Positions 29,601 through 42,200 of a DNA stretch of 64,000 nt are shown here, piece by piece (position 1 is the stretch's first letter; the number at the start of each line of letters is the position of its first letter). The notes under the pieces are model-generated. The model ran no database searches. It saw only the letters and a program-made list of their open reading frames with translations, and was not told where the DNA came from. The position numbers and the translations under genes are program-made. The DNA lies in the NCBI RefSeq assembly GCF_932276165.1, contig NC_063993.1:878001-942000 (forward strand), written 5' to 3'. The DNA is from Plutella xylostella (lineage: Eukaryota; Arthropoda; Insecta; Lepidoptera; Plutellidae).

Positions 29601-32600
29601 ACTAGCCGGCTGCTGGCTGGCGCTGGAGGGACTGCGGCGAGCACCGCCCGCCACGCATATTACATTATAACGACTTGTGTCTTAATCCGATTCTGTAGGC
29701 TCCAAAAATCCAGCTCTACTATACTATGTATTTTAAACGCCACATTTCACACTCAACCTCCAGTCTCTCCCGCTCCAAACCACTCTCCCTAGACTGAGTC
29801 GACTAGCCGCCTGCTGGATGTCTATAAACATATATCATCATGATTTGTGTCTTTATGCGATTCTGTATATAGGCTCAACAAAAATCCAGCTTTACTATGC
29901 CGTGTATTTTAATCGCCACATTTCACACCGCAGTCTCTTCCGCTCCAAAACATTCTTTTCGTTAACTAGGTCCACGGCGGTGCACTTGCTGGTTGCTGGC
30001 TGTCTATGAATATAATATTATCAAGACTTGTGTCTTTTTGTTAAGGCTCAATAATCTTGTCATAAGTCACTGTGTATATTAATCGCCCCATTTCACATTC
30101 ATCTCCCCTAGAGCCTGCCTCTACAAACGGTGCTCAACACCGCGACCGGCCGCCGCCACCTCACTCTCTTCCTCGACTCAGTCCACGGCGGCGCACTAGC
30201 CGGCTGCTGGCTGGCGCTGGAGGGGCTGCGGCGCGCGCCCCCCGCCGCCCGCCACGCGCGCGCCGCTGAGTTGTACTACACGCATGTGAGGAGACAGCCC
30301 CCGGCTGATGTTGACAAGGTATACAGTAGTATTCATAATACATAGTATAGTTATCATTTATTTCCTTCATCAACATAATCATACAATTTACAAGTACTGC
30401 GCCCGCCACACGCGCGCCGCCGAGCTGTACTACACACATGTGAGAAGACAGCCCCCGGCTGACGTTGACAAGGTATACAGTATACAATACATAATACAGT
30501 ATAGCCTCGTTAATCCGAAACACCAAAACATAACCCCTATTCGGACTCACGGAGCGTTCGGATCATAGTACGCAAAAAATCTATACATTTTGTTAGAATA
30601 TATGTATTGAGGTTTACACAGATAAATATTTAAACAATTTTTTACACAAGTTGCTTATTAATAAAGTGTAAATTTTAGCCTGGCGGGTTCTATTTATTCA
30701 TCAAACTAAGGCTTTGTCTTTAAAATTACCCAGTATCATCTTTTCGGATAAGCAAGCACAAGTCGTTTTCATCAGCCAAACACAATCGGATTACAAACCA
30801 CACAGTGTTATCGCTTTGTATAATAGCTTGGTACGAAGTATACTGGAATATGCATCAGTGATTTGGTCTCCATTCTATGATACACATATTCAAACCTTAG
30901 AGTCAGTGCAGCGACGATTCCTACGAATACTTAGTTTTAGATTTGGTTATAAGTATAAACTGAACAACTATGAGTCAAGATTAGCATTCTTTAAAGTTGA
31001 TAGTCTTGAGAACCGTAGAAGATTATTAGATATGTTTTGTCTTTACAAGATTGTAAATAATAAAATTGATACGATTGTGTTGTCGCAGATTGCTTTAGAC
31101 TGTAGAACTAGGTCTGGTCGTCGATTTAAACTGTTTTACGTATCAACTTGTCGCATCAATGTTAGTAATAACTGCCCTGTGCATCGATTGTGTCGCCTTT
31201 ACAATCAAATCCACACAACTGACTGTGATATTGACATATTTTGGAGCTCTTATCCCACCTACCGTCGTCTCGTCTATACCGCCATAAAAGAACTCAAATA
31301 AATAATCAGTATTAATAAGAATTTCAAATTTTCTGACATATTTTAATTTTAATTATAATCTGAATCAAATTTTATTACTTACTTATATATGATTATTTTT
31401 ACTTTTTTAATATTTAAAAATGTAATCTGATGTTAAATTAATTAATATAATTAATATGTTAAATATAATAATTAAATGTACCTAGTTAACTACTACTTGC
31501 ATGCTGTGGACACATATTTTTTGGAGTGTTAACTGTTTTCTGTGTTTGTGTTATATATAATATTGTTCATGTATTATTAACTCTCTGTATTGTGTTCCAA
31601 TAAATAATAAATAAATTACAGCGGCGTTCGGATTATCGAGGCTCTACTGTACAAAGTATAGTTTCCGGTTTGTTAGTTTTTTCCTCAAACTATTCTGAAC
31701 AATTCTGAATTAATCTGAAACCACAAATAAATTGAATTTAGTCTGTGTAACATCACTATCTTTAGTTTTACCGCGAAATTAAATCGCGCGCCTAAAATGT
31801 TAGCGTCCCACGCCACCTCGCCGTTTCTCGCGCAGCTTCTCTGCGCATACCGCGTCCCGCGCGCTCACTCTTCACCCCCGCGCACACCCGCTCGCGCCAC
31901 CGGCCAGCGGAGCCCGCGCAGGCAGTCGGCGCCAAACCATATTCCCGGCTGGATCACGCTCGCTTGCATCCCCTTCGCGACTATTACCTAGTTGTAAGCA
32001 AAGACTACCTCACTTACATATTACGTGTCTGAAGAACCTTTAAATACAGTGAAAGTTTGTATTCCCTGAGTTTCTGTGTTTCCTATCTACCACTCCCACG
32101 ATAGGACTTTCTCATAGTGGCGCCCAACTAGTGGAGATACGAATAGTAAGTGTGCGCCAGTGTCTTTGTGAAAAACTATGGCACCGAAGAAAGGACGAGC
32201 GAGGCGTTGCAACCTCGACGACGATGACGACCGCAGCCGCACCGGTGAGACCACGGTGATGACCCGCCCCGGCGCGCCCAGCGTGCCCGCGGCGCGCGCC
32301 CCCGCCGCCTCCACCACCGTGCACGGCCCTCCCGCCACGCCCGACGCGCCCTACGAGCACGCGGCGCGCAGCCCCCCCGCGGCGCGCGCTACCCCCGCCG
32401 CGGCCGCCGCTACGCCCGACGCGCCCGCCTGCGTGACCGCGGAGCAGCTCTCCGTGCTGCTGGATACCATCGCCAAGGCCGCCGAGACCAACCGCGTCCT
32501 CCTGGAGAGGATGACGAGCGACCCCCGGACCTGCACGCCGCCCGCCCGGCGCGGGCCCGGCGCCGCGAGCCCCCCCGCGCGCGCGACCGCGTCTGACTAC

Positions 32601-33215
32601 CAGACGCCACCGCCGGGGACTTTCGCCAAGTGCACGGCGAGATTCGACGGAGCCGGCCGCAGCGCGGACCAGCTGGACGCCTTCATCGACGCGGTGCAGG
32701 TGTACAAGGAGTGCGCCAACGTGTCGGACGAGCACGCGCTGCGCGGGCTGCCCATGCTGCTGGAGGGCGACGCCGCCGTGTGGTGGCGCGGCGTGCGCGC
32801 CTCCGTCGCCGGCTGGGCCGCGGCCCTGCAGCGCCTGCGCGCCATGTACGGCACTCCACTCCCGGCCTACAAAGTGTTCCGTGCGATATTCTCTAGTGAG
32901 CAAAATGAAGTGCGTTCAGATCTGTTTATATCGCGAGTGCACGCCCTTCTGGCTCAGCTTCCGCTTATTATTCTGATTCTAAAGCCTAGTATTTATAGTA
33001 AACCAAATAGGGAGCTAAGATGGAGCGTTATCTATCTTATACTTAAATATTTGTTTCGTAACGTCGTCAAAAGATCGCTTTGCATTATCACGAATTTAGA
33101 AAACGTTGTAAAATATATTACATTGGGACTAACATAACACTCTGGCGAAAAGTGGGTGCAGCAATGCACCTCTGCCTACCCCGCAAGGGAGTACATTAGT
33201 ACAAGGCGTGAGTGC

Positions 33216-33247
<32 letters not shown>

Positions 33248-36200
33248 TAAGTCTTTCAGAAAGAGCTCCTGAGTGTGATCCATACTTACACTCTGTATTA
33301 TTATAATAAGCTAAGTATCGAAAATAAATTCCCCATAATTACTTGAAATTCTGCTTTCACAGGACACAAGAAAACGCATGGAATCCTTCCTCCTCGGTGA
33401 CGGAGGCCCGGAAGTATTCTACGAGTTCCAAGACACGGTGGTCGACACGATACAAGACAAGTACTACTCGGCGTTTCTGCTCAGCGACCAGTATAAGGCG
33501 CTACTTAAGGAGTTGGCCACTGAGGACGGCAGTGCAGGTGTGTTGTTTGTATAAATGGTTCTTGGATGTTTTTTTGTTTGGTGTCTTAGTTTGTTGGGGG
33601 TGCATGATAGGGCCCTTCCCTAGTGAATTCTACCTTTTATACGTCTGTCACCCTGGGCAGCCAGCGACGTATCAACTAATGTGATTGGCTATCCTTTCAC
33701 CCCAGACCTAGTGTTTGTCATCAACAAGTTTTCAGCTGATCTTCCTTTCGCTTACATAGAATCTAAATTATTTATTTTATTTATTTAATTATAGGTAATA
33801 ATACATAAGAAAAAGACAAGCTTAAGGATACTACAATAACCCTCGCAGGATTGTGCGCAGCACCTTCATTCTGCGTTATAATTTATATACAATTAACAAC
33901 TTATGTCTATTAGTAGGTATCTATTTGAAAGTTTGTATAACATTTATGATTCAATTACTTGACATTCATAGCAAGCAACAATTAGGTATGTAGATATCGT
34001 AAGTAGGTATGTATAAATAAAATATAATTTATACTATTATTTAAATCCGATCTCGCATTAGAATACGAGAGAATAGCCGGCTTAAAATACCAGTCTAAAC
34101 TATAATCCATTTTATAACAGCTTCCCATTTGTAATGCTACAAGACAAAATGCAAAACTCCTACATATTCCTTCGCTATTTATTTTTACTTCAGTTCTATT
34201 CTCCCTCTCAAGCTTCCATTTTCCTTCCAGACCTCACATCAGACCGCTCGCCCATAGAGGAGCTAGACTGTGCGTTGGCACCGCGCGATGCGGCTGCACC
34301 TTTAGCCGATCACTCCACGTACGCACGACGGAAACTGAGCACACTGCATGAGAAACATAAGAATAAGATGCAGGTTTGTTATAAATACTAATGTTATATT
34401 ATTTACGCGAAAGTTTACGCGAGATGGATGGATGTTTAATAATAATATGATAATAATATGTGGGGACATCTCACACACGGCTATCCGACCCCAAGCTAGG
34501 CAAAACCTGTGTTATGGGTGTCGGACAGCTGATATATCTACACAAATACATAGATAGATAGATACTAAATATAAATATCAACACCCAAGACCCGAGTACA
34601 AATATCTGTGTTTAAACAAATATCTGCCCCAGCCGGGAATCGAACCCAGGACCTTCGGCTCAGTAGTCAGGTCACTAACCACTACGCCATTCGGTCGTCA
34701 TGTTTGTTACACTTTTAAGGGAAAACGGATGATGAAATAATTTAATTGGTAAGCTGGTACCCTGGAATAACAGATAGGCCACTTTATATCCCAGAATTTC
34801 TACGGAAAAACTTACAAGGACTCTACTCTCGGATACCCGAGGAATGTCCGCAACTGTCGCCTAATATCCGAATCTTATCAGCTTTATCTTATACTTATGC
34901 ATTTTCACCAAAACCAAATTAACCCATCAACCCTTCTACCAGGCCCTAGCAGCCCTCCGCGCCTCACTAAAGCCCGAATCCCGAGCGCTATCCATGTTAG
35001 CCAACGAAGTAGAACGTCTGGCGGGAGAACAGAGGCGACTGGAGGCGCATCTAGCCAGGACTGACACCTGGGCTGAGCACCTGGGGCAGTGGCGGGCCAC
35101 GCTGCATAGTGCTGAGGTAATGACCGGCTCGAAGGACCGATTTATCTGGAGTTTGTAAGGATGTGCGTAACTAATAAAGGATAAAGACACCGATTGATGT
35201 TTCTAAGTGGTAGATTAATTGTGGAAATGATACTGATGTTGAAACTGTGATAATTATTCTAGTGCAATTCATTCATTAATTCGTTACTTTTGATTTCTCA
35301 CAGTCCAAGATTATATCCATCACCATTGCTGTTAATAAAGTTTAATAACATTAACTGCCTGTTTCAATAACTCTACCTACCGACTAAAGATAAAGATAAA
35401 GATACATTTATTCGACACATAGACAGCAACAACAACAAAAAGACTACTGGTAGTTACTTTCATACGATTGTGACAGGGTTTTAATGTGTGAAAATGGTAT
35501 GATAGTAACTGTCAGTATTGAAACTGGCAGTAAACCGTCATCAGGCCGATCTATATATTATTACATACTGTACATATTTATGTTCATTTCCCCAGGTGAT
35601 AGACGAGTCAAAACCTCCGCAATTCGTTATAGTAGTGCACATGGACACTCAGGCGGAGGGCGCGGAGGAGCGCCCCGAGCACATCTGCACCGGCTGGGTG
35701 CTGCTCAGGACGCTGCCCGAGTTCCAGGTACACACCACTTCATAAAATTATACTGTCACGTATTGCACTCACCCACTTGAAGGAGAGATGGTAAAACTTA
35801 ATACGTTCACAAATTAAATAAATTTTGGAATGTATTATGTCACTTATTACACTCATCTACTAGGACTAGGCGAGATGGCAGAAAAAGATGCGTCGCAAAT
35901 GAGCTATTTCCGTTGCAGTTGGAGCTAAGTAAATTGATAAATGCACACAAGACACTTTATAGGTAGGTGGGGTAGTGAGTGGCAGTTGGATCTATTCTAG
36001 GTTGTGCGTCGCTATTGCGCTATTCGACTATTATTGAGGCATAAATTACCTCGGATTCGTTCATAATGCAACTTGCACTATCATTCCAGTTACCTGCTGA
36101 TTACTAGCTACTCTCTGATAGGTTGCGAACATCAGAACAACAATTTCTTCAATGATCATTCTTATCATCATATCAAATGCATCATACTAAATTAAATCTT

Positions 36201-39200
36201 GTTCTTTTTCAGGAGTTGCATCGAAAACTACGGCCTATGTGTCCAGAACTCAAAAATATAGAACTACCGTCAAATTCGTTTAAGTTCCTGTTTGGAAAGA
36301 ACGACAGAAATAACCTGGAGAAGGCGAAAATATTGATACAGAAGTACTTGGAAGTAAGTACACCTTTTTCTGCTTAAAATTAAACCAATATACCTACATG
36401 ATAGTTTCATAGTTTCCCATAAATTGATTCAGTATTTTTTGAACATTTTATGAAAATATAAATTTATTTAACCCCATAGCATTAAGACCACATAAGTTGT
36501 TACGAGCATATACTAATGTTATTATTCGCTACTCACACGCTCTAGAAGACATCTGATGGAACTAAAGTCAACTCTCGACTGTATTCTAATAGTATTTCAT
36601 TCTCAGTTCGTTCAACAAGACAACATATGCAACTAAACTCAGCTCTCGATTATATTCTAATCTTCTATCCATTCGCAGTTCGTTCTAGAAGACGAGCGAC
36701 TGAACCAGAGCGAGGCTTTATACACGTTCCTCAACCCGAGCTCCGAGTACCTCAAGCAGGTCGACCTGCCCAAGAAGAACAAGTTCTCCTTCTCCACGCT
36801 GTTTAAAAGGTAACGGGATAGTTAATCATTATTATAAGATTATTAGATATTAAAAGATAATTAATTATACATAATTTAAAATGTATGTACTCTATTACTT
36901 TAGACCAAAAGGAGCAGTAGTCATTAACCCTAACTGGGCCCTTTGCCTTTGTAGCAGGGTTTAGCAGTAGACTTTTACGTTAACTAATATACCTACGACC
37001 TAAAATAATGCCAATCAGCCCAGCCATAAAACCAGGGATTGATGATTTACAATTTACAATGTTAGCTAATATATAATATATAACCTATGTATAATAGAAA
37101 AACATATCTAAATGCACATGCTGAGCTGATACCTTTGTTTTTATTGTATATTTTTATTTTCCTTTATCTTTTGTTGTTGTTGTCACTGTGTCAAATAAAC
37201 ATTTTCACCCAACTCTTCCCCCACAGCACCAGCAGCGAGGGCACATCTCGCTCGTCCCAGGAGCGGGAGGGCCAGTTGTCCGGGGACGAGGACGAGCTGT
37301 CCTCGTGCCTCGACGCCGGCGACGCGCCCGCCAAGAGCATGACTGGGTCTATGCGAGGTTAGTCCGTTAGTCGTGTTTCTGTAGAAGGGACTTGTGGAGT
37401 GAAAGGGTGACTTTTAACAAACTCTAAACGTATTAAAATCAAATTAGTATTCCATTTTGTACTAACTGGCGGACGTTTGAATGGCGACTAAATTTTACAT
37501 TAGCTGGAAGCTAAGCCACTATTCTATTTCATATTACAAAAGACAAAACACACCTCGTTGTTCTGCAACGATATCACACCTCGGTTTGTCCTTTTGTCTC
37601 TTCAAATATGAAATAGAGAATAGCCAAATGTGCAAGAGCACATAGTTTCTGTTCCTCATTCCACACACTCATTTGGTTAAGTATGTTTTTATAGGTACAG
37701 TCGCAAATTTCGTCTTTCTGACAGTTTATTTTAGATCTTTAGAAAAATAACTAGTTGTTCCTTCAATATTTATCAAATTCATTAATTCACTCATAAATTA
37801 AAACTATTTCTAACCAATATTTTCGACTTACGTTAAAACCTCAAATCCATCCCACCACTCATTACACTCACCCTCCCTCCCTCTTTCCCCCAGGCAACTT
37901 ACCCTCAGAAGAGCGAGACAGCTGCGCGGAGCCTCTGTACGCTCTGCTCAGTGAACTGTTCGACATGAGAGGAGTCTTCCGCTGGCTCCGGAAGACCATT
38001 GTCACGTTTGTGCAGATCTCCTATGGGCGGACTATTAACCGGTATGTGACTTTATTATCTTCAGTCGATCACATTCACCTGATCATCTGCTTCTCATTCA
38101 TTAGGCTCATGCTGAGCTGGTGCTCTTTTGCAAAGGACAGCAAGCGTTTACTAAATTGTTCGACATGAGAGGAGTGTTCCGCTGGCTCCGGAAGACTATT
38201 GTCACGTTTGTGCAGTTCTGTTATGGGCGGACTATTAACAGGTATTGACGGTAACTTTTCAAAACTCATGTTCTTAGCGTATCGGTGACCAACACTATAA
38301 ATGGTGAAAGGTTTAGCCAGTCAGAATAGCGATACCAGAATACAGAATACGCGTATACAAAGTACAGTCAGGGTACGTACTACAGTACATAAACCTTTTG
38401 TGCATTCTATTATAATATTTATTCGTGTATGTTTTTTTCATCACAAAATATCCTATTAATCCACGGTGTCAGCTTTAACAGGAACTTTAGCTAGAACTGG
38501 TTCGTAAACTCCAGTTTTACAGAAAGCCAATGGTTAATTATTGCCCTTGAAGCCATTTTCCATACCCAATTTCATAAAAAAAATGTCAAGCTGGTTTCCC
38601 GCTAAAGAGTAACAAACATCCATACTTACACCGGCATTTATAATATGTATTTGTTTGTAAGAATCTATACGATTCTAATCATTCATAATTTATTTGTTTT
38701 TCATTCCACAGACAGATAAAAGAGACGATATCGTGGCTGTTCTCGGAGCCAATGCTGCACTACTACGTGACCACGGTGCTCAAGTCGTGGTGGCCGGCGG
38801 GGGAACTGCAGGAGCGACATGAGAACAGGAATATGCAGGATAAAGGTCTGTATTGTTATTGTTATAGAGGGTATTATAGCTTGGCAGGTGTTGCTAGACT
38901 ACTATTGTGACAACAGTACTCAAGTCGTGGTGACCAGCGGGGGAACTACAGGAGAGGGTGGACAACAGGAATGTGCAGGATAAAGGTCTGTGTTGTGCAA
39001 TATACGTCACAATGGGGAAGAACACCAAGTGGAACTTTGGCAGCAATGTCGAGAGGACCTTTCAGGTTCACATTATTGGAGAGAAAAATGGCGACCGAAC
39101 CAACCAATTAGAACTGCGGAATCGGGCAAACTCGACAGTGGCGACATCTGGAATTAGCTTTGCATTTTCCTCCCCATTTTAAATAGATGTTGTGGTGTCG

Positions 39201-42200
39201 CCACCTATCTTTTAATATATTTACTTTCATAATTTTCGCAAGGTTTCGATCCTAAAATCCTTTTCCCTATTTCCGCTTATGTCGTGCACCGCAACGCTAC
39301 GTGTGGCAACACTGTCTGCGCCACCCACAGACAATCAGTTCCGAAAACGAATTCATGGCCGCCGTCGCGCTAAGTTATTCGCGATTGAACTTATTTTCAA
39401 AATAGACGATTGGCTAGTTGCTAAAGTCTTCCGCTTCTTCTTTATTCGTGGTGAACCGCTAACCGAAGAATATCAGTGTGTGTGTTGAGTGCTGCAGTGC
39501 TTTGGATTGCTCTGATCTCTGATCGATCGAGCACGTGGCGCCAGGCGAGGGTCTGGAAGCCGGCCGCCTTTTCCTGGTCTCCTGAACTGCCTCCAGCGAC
39601 CAGGTAGGTGCACGACACTTCATCAACCCTTTCCCTCGGTGAGACACCTTGCTGTAGTTTCTTTTATTTTTTTTTCTATCGAAGGGACTCCGGCTTAGCG
39701 GCGTTACCATGTGGTCCTTCGACCCGCGATTACTATTTCCCCGCCCCTATTAGGTCACCTATTAGGAGAAAACCGCCCTTTTTAGCTTATTTCAAAGGTT
39801 ACAAAAAGTGAACTTAAGCTAGTGCGCACGCGGCGCACTGCATAGGTTATTTACCTAACCGCTTTTTATCGACATACATTGTACGCTTTCCAAAAACGTA
39901 ATAATCATATAATCATCTCGCTTCAAATACATATAAAGTATTATCCCGCTATTAGTAGTTAGGGCTACTGTACTTAAATAGGTCACGCATTTTTACGCTT
40001 GCTGCAATAATAGGCATAAGAAGGTAGACTCACATTCACTCGCCGCCGCGCCGGCGCGGCGCCATATTCAATCGCGTTATCAAGTTATCATTCCAATTGT
40101 ACACCCACATTCCTGTGATTGTTTAATTTGTTTGTTTCATTTTATTTTCCGACTTCACGATGTCGAAAGCATCAAAACCGCATAATGAAAAAGATTCGGT
40201 GCAACATAATTATGAACTCGCGACACTGCAAGCAAAACGTAATGCTTTGTTCGAGTGTTTACAATACGCGTTTGATTTATCTACCGAAATAAATAAAGGG
40301 AACGAGGAGAGAGAAGCTTTTCTCGATGCGAGTATTAATGTAGATACAATTCGTTCAGATTTCCAAAAAGTGTTAGATCAGTACAACAGCTGTTTAATGT
40401 CCAATGACCCTACTGCCAAGCCAGATTATAAATCGCTAGTTTCTTTCGAACAGCTGTATTGTCGCGTAAAACGCTTGGTTGCGTCATGTACCGTAGTCAC
40501 GAAAACTACCCAAAATAATGATTGTTTTCCACAAGAAAGTAAAATTAATTTACCGCCTATCGAGTTGATGAGCTTTAATGGTGACATTCGCCAATGGCCA
40601 CTATTTTATGCCAATTTTAAATCTACTATTCACGACAATAAGTCCCTCTCAGATCATGAGAAACTTCATTATTTGCTAGGTAAATTAACAGGCAAGGCCC
40701 AGGCCGCTTGTGCGGGCATTACGCCCTCCGCTGAAAATTATAAAACGTTATTTGATACCCTAGTAAATAGGTATGAAGATAAGCGCACGCTAGCAGCTAC
40801 CTATTTACAACAATTAATGGAATTCAAACCGCTGTCGTCGATTTCTGCGAGTAATTTGGATTTCTTTAATGACCGATTTGTTAACGCAGTACGCGCCCTA
40901 AAGAATCTAAAGTTAACAGACTTACAAGACTTCATATTTTTGCAAACTGCCTTAACTAAATTAGATCCTGATACCGTGCGTACTTTTGAGAATAGTAATA
41001 ATAATCAGTCTGAAATTCCAACCTTTGATAAGCTCGTTGAGTTCTTGGATAATCAAACTAAAATATTACAGCGCGCACCGACCACTGCGGCCGCCGGTGG
41101 TGGCGCTGCATCAGCATCACGATCGGCTGTTCGCCCTAGATCTAATAACAAAAACCCGCCGCCTCACTACAATGCGTACGTTAGTACCGTCGACTCTAAT
41201 TCCGCTCACAAGTGCTTATGTACAAACATTGTACATCATCATTTGTTCAAATGTCCCGCATTCCATAAAATGTCTCCTCACGAGCGTTTTCAAGCCGCGA
41301 AGAATTTAAATGGCTGTATAAATTGCCTAAGTACGAAGCATAAGATTGCTTCCTGTCAGTCCGCTTCGGGATGCCGAGTGTGTAAACAAAAACACCACTC
41401 GCTATTACATTTTAATCGAGAGTCGAATCCGTCACCCGCTTTACAGAACTTAACCACTGTGCCACAGCGCGCCGCGGTCATTGACTCGGTTGGTGGCGGC
41501 GGCGGCGGCGGTGCATCGCTTACGTCACAGCCAGCTGATGCGAAATCATCCGTTCCCGCGCAAGCGGACGTCGCGTTGTGTTCGACGTTCATTGCTGCTC
41601 CGCGTCCTTGCGTGCTTAATGCCGCTGCCGCTCAAAGTAGTACGCCGCAATGTAATACGCCTACTACTGTTTTGCTCGCTACCGCTATGGTAGCTACGTA
41701 CGATAGTAAGGGTAATAAACAATTTGTAAGGGTTTTGCTGGATTCTGCATCGCAAAGTCACTTCATTACCAGCGAATGTTGTGATCGTTTGGGGTTACGG
41801 CAGAATACCATTCAACGTACTACTGTGAGGGGCTTCGGGGGAACGGAGAGGGCATCCCACGGGACAGTAGACTTACAGTTTTTCTCGCGCTTTAATAATA
41901 ACATAAAATACAAAATCAATTCTTTAGTTGTTGATAAGATTACTGACAACTTACCTACCGCTTATGTCGACTCCACCGCCCTGCCATATCTTAATAAAAT
42001 AGCATTGGCAGACGACCATTTCGCTACGCCCAACAAAATCGATGTTTTGATTGGTGCTTCGCTGTTTCCGCATTTGATTCTTCCCGACGACGTGGTCTCC
42101 AGTGGACCATCGGGGCCGCCCGCTATTCATACAGTGCTAGGCTACGTACTCATGGGAGTCGTGCCTGCGCTCGCCGCCCGCCCAGCATGCGTGACGTCAT

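Noticed and set aside
32112..32903. 263-codon minus-strand frame opposite gag
   Set aside because: Gly/Arg/Ala-rich shadow of the GC-rich gag coding strand, with no domain.
39279..39488. 69-codon frame in the Pao 5' LTR
   Set aside because: Lies within LTR sequence and has no counterpart in the 3' LTR; no protein features.
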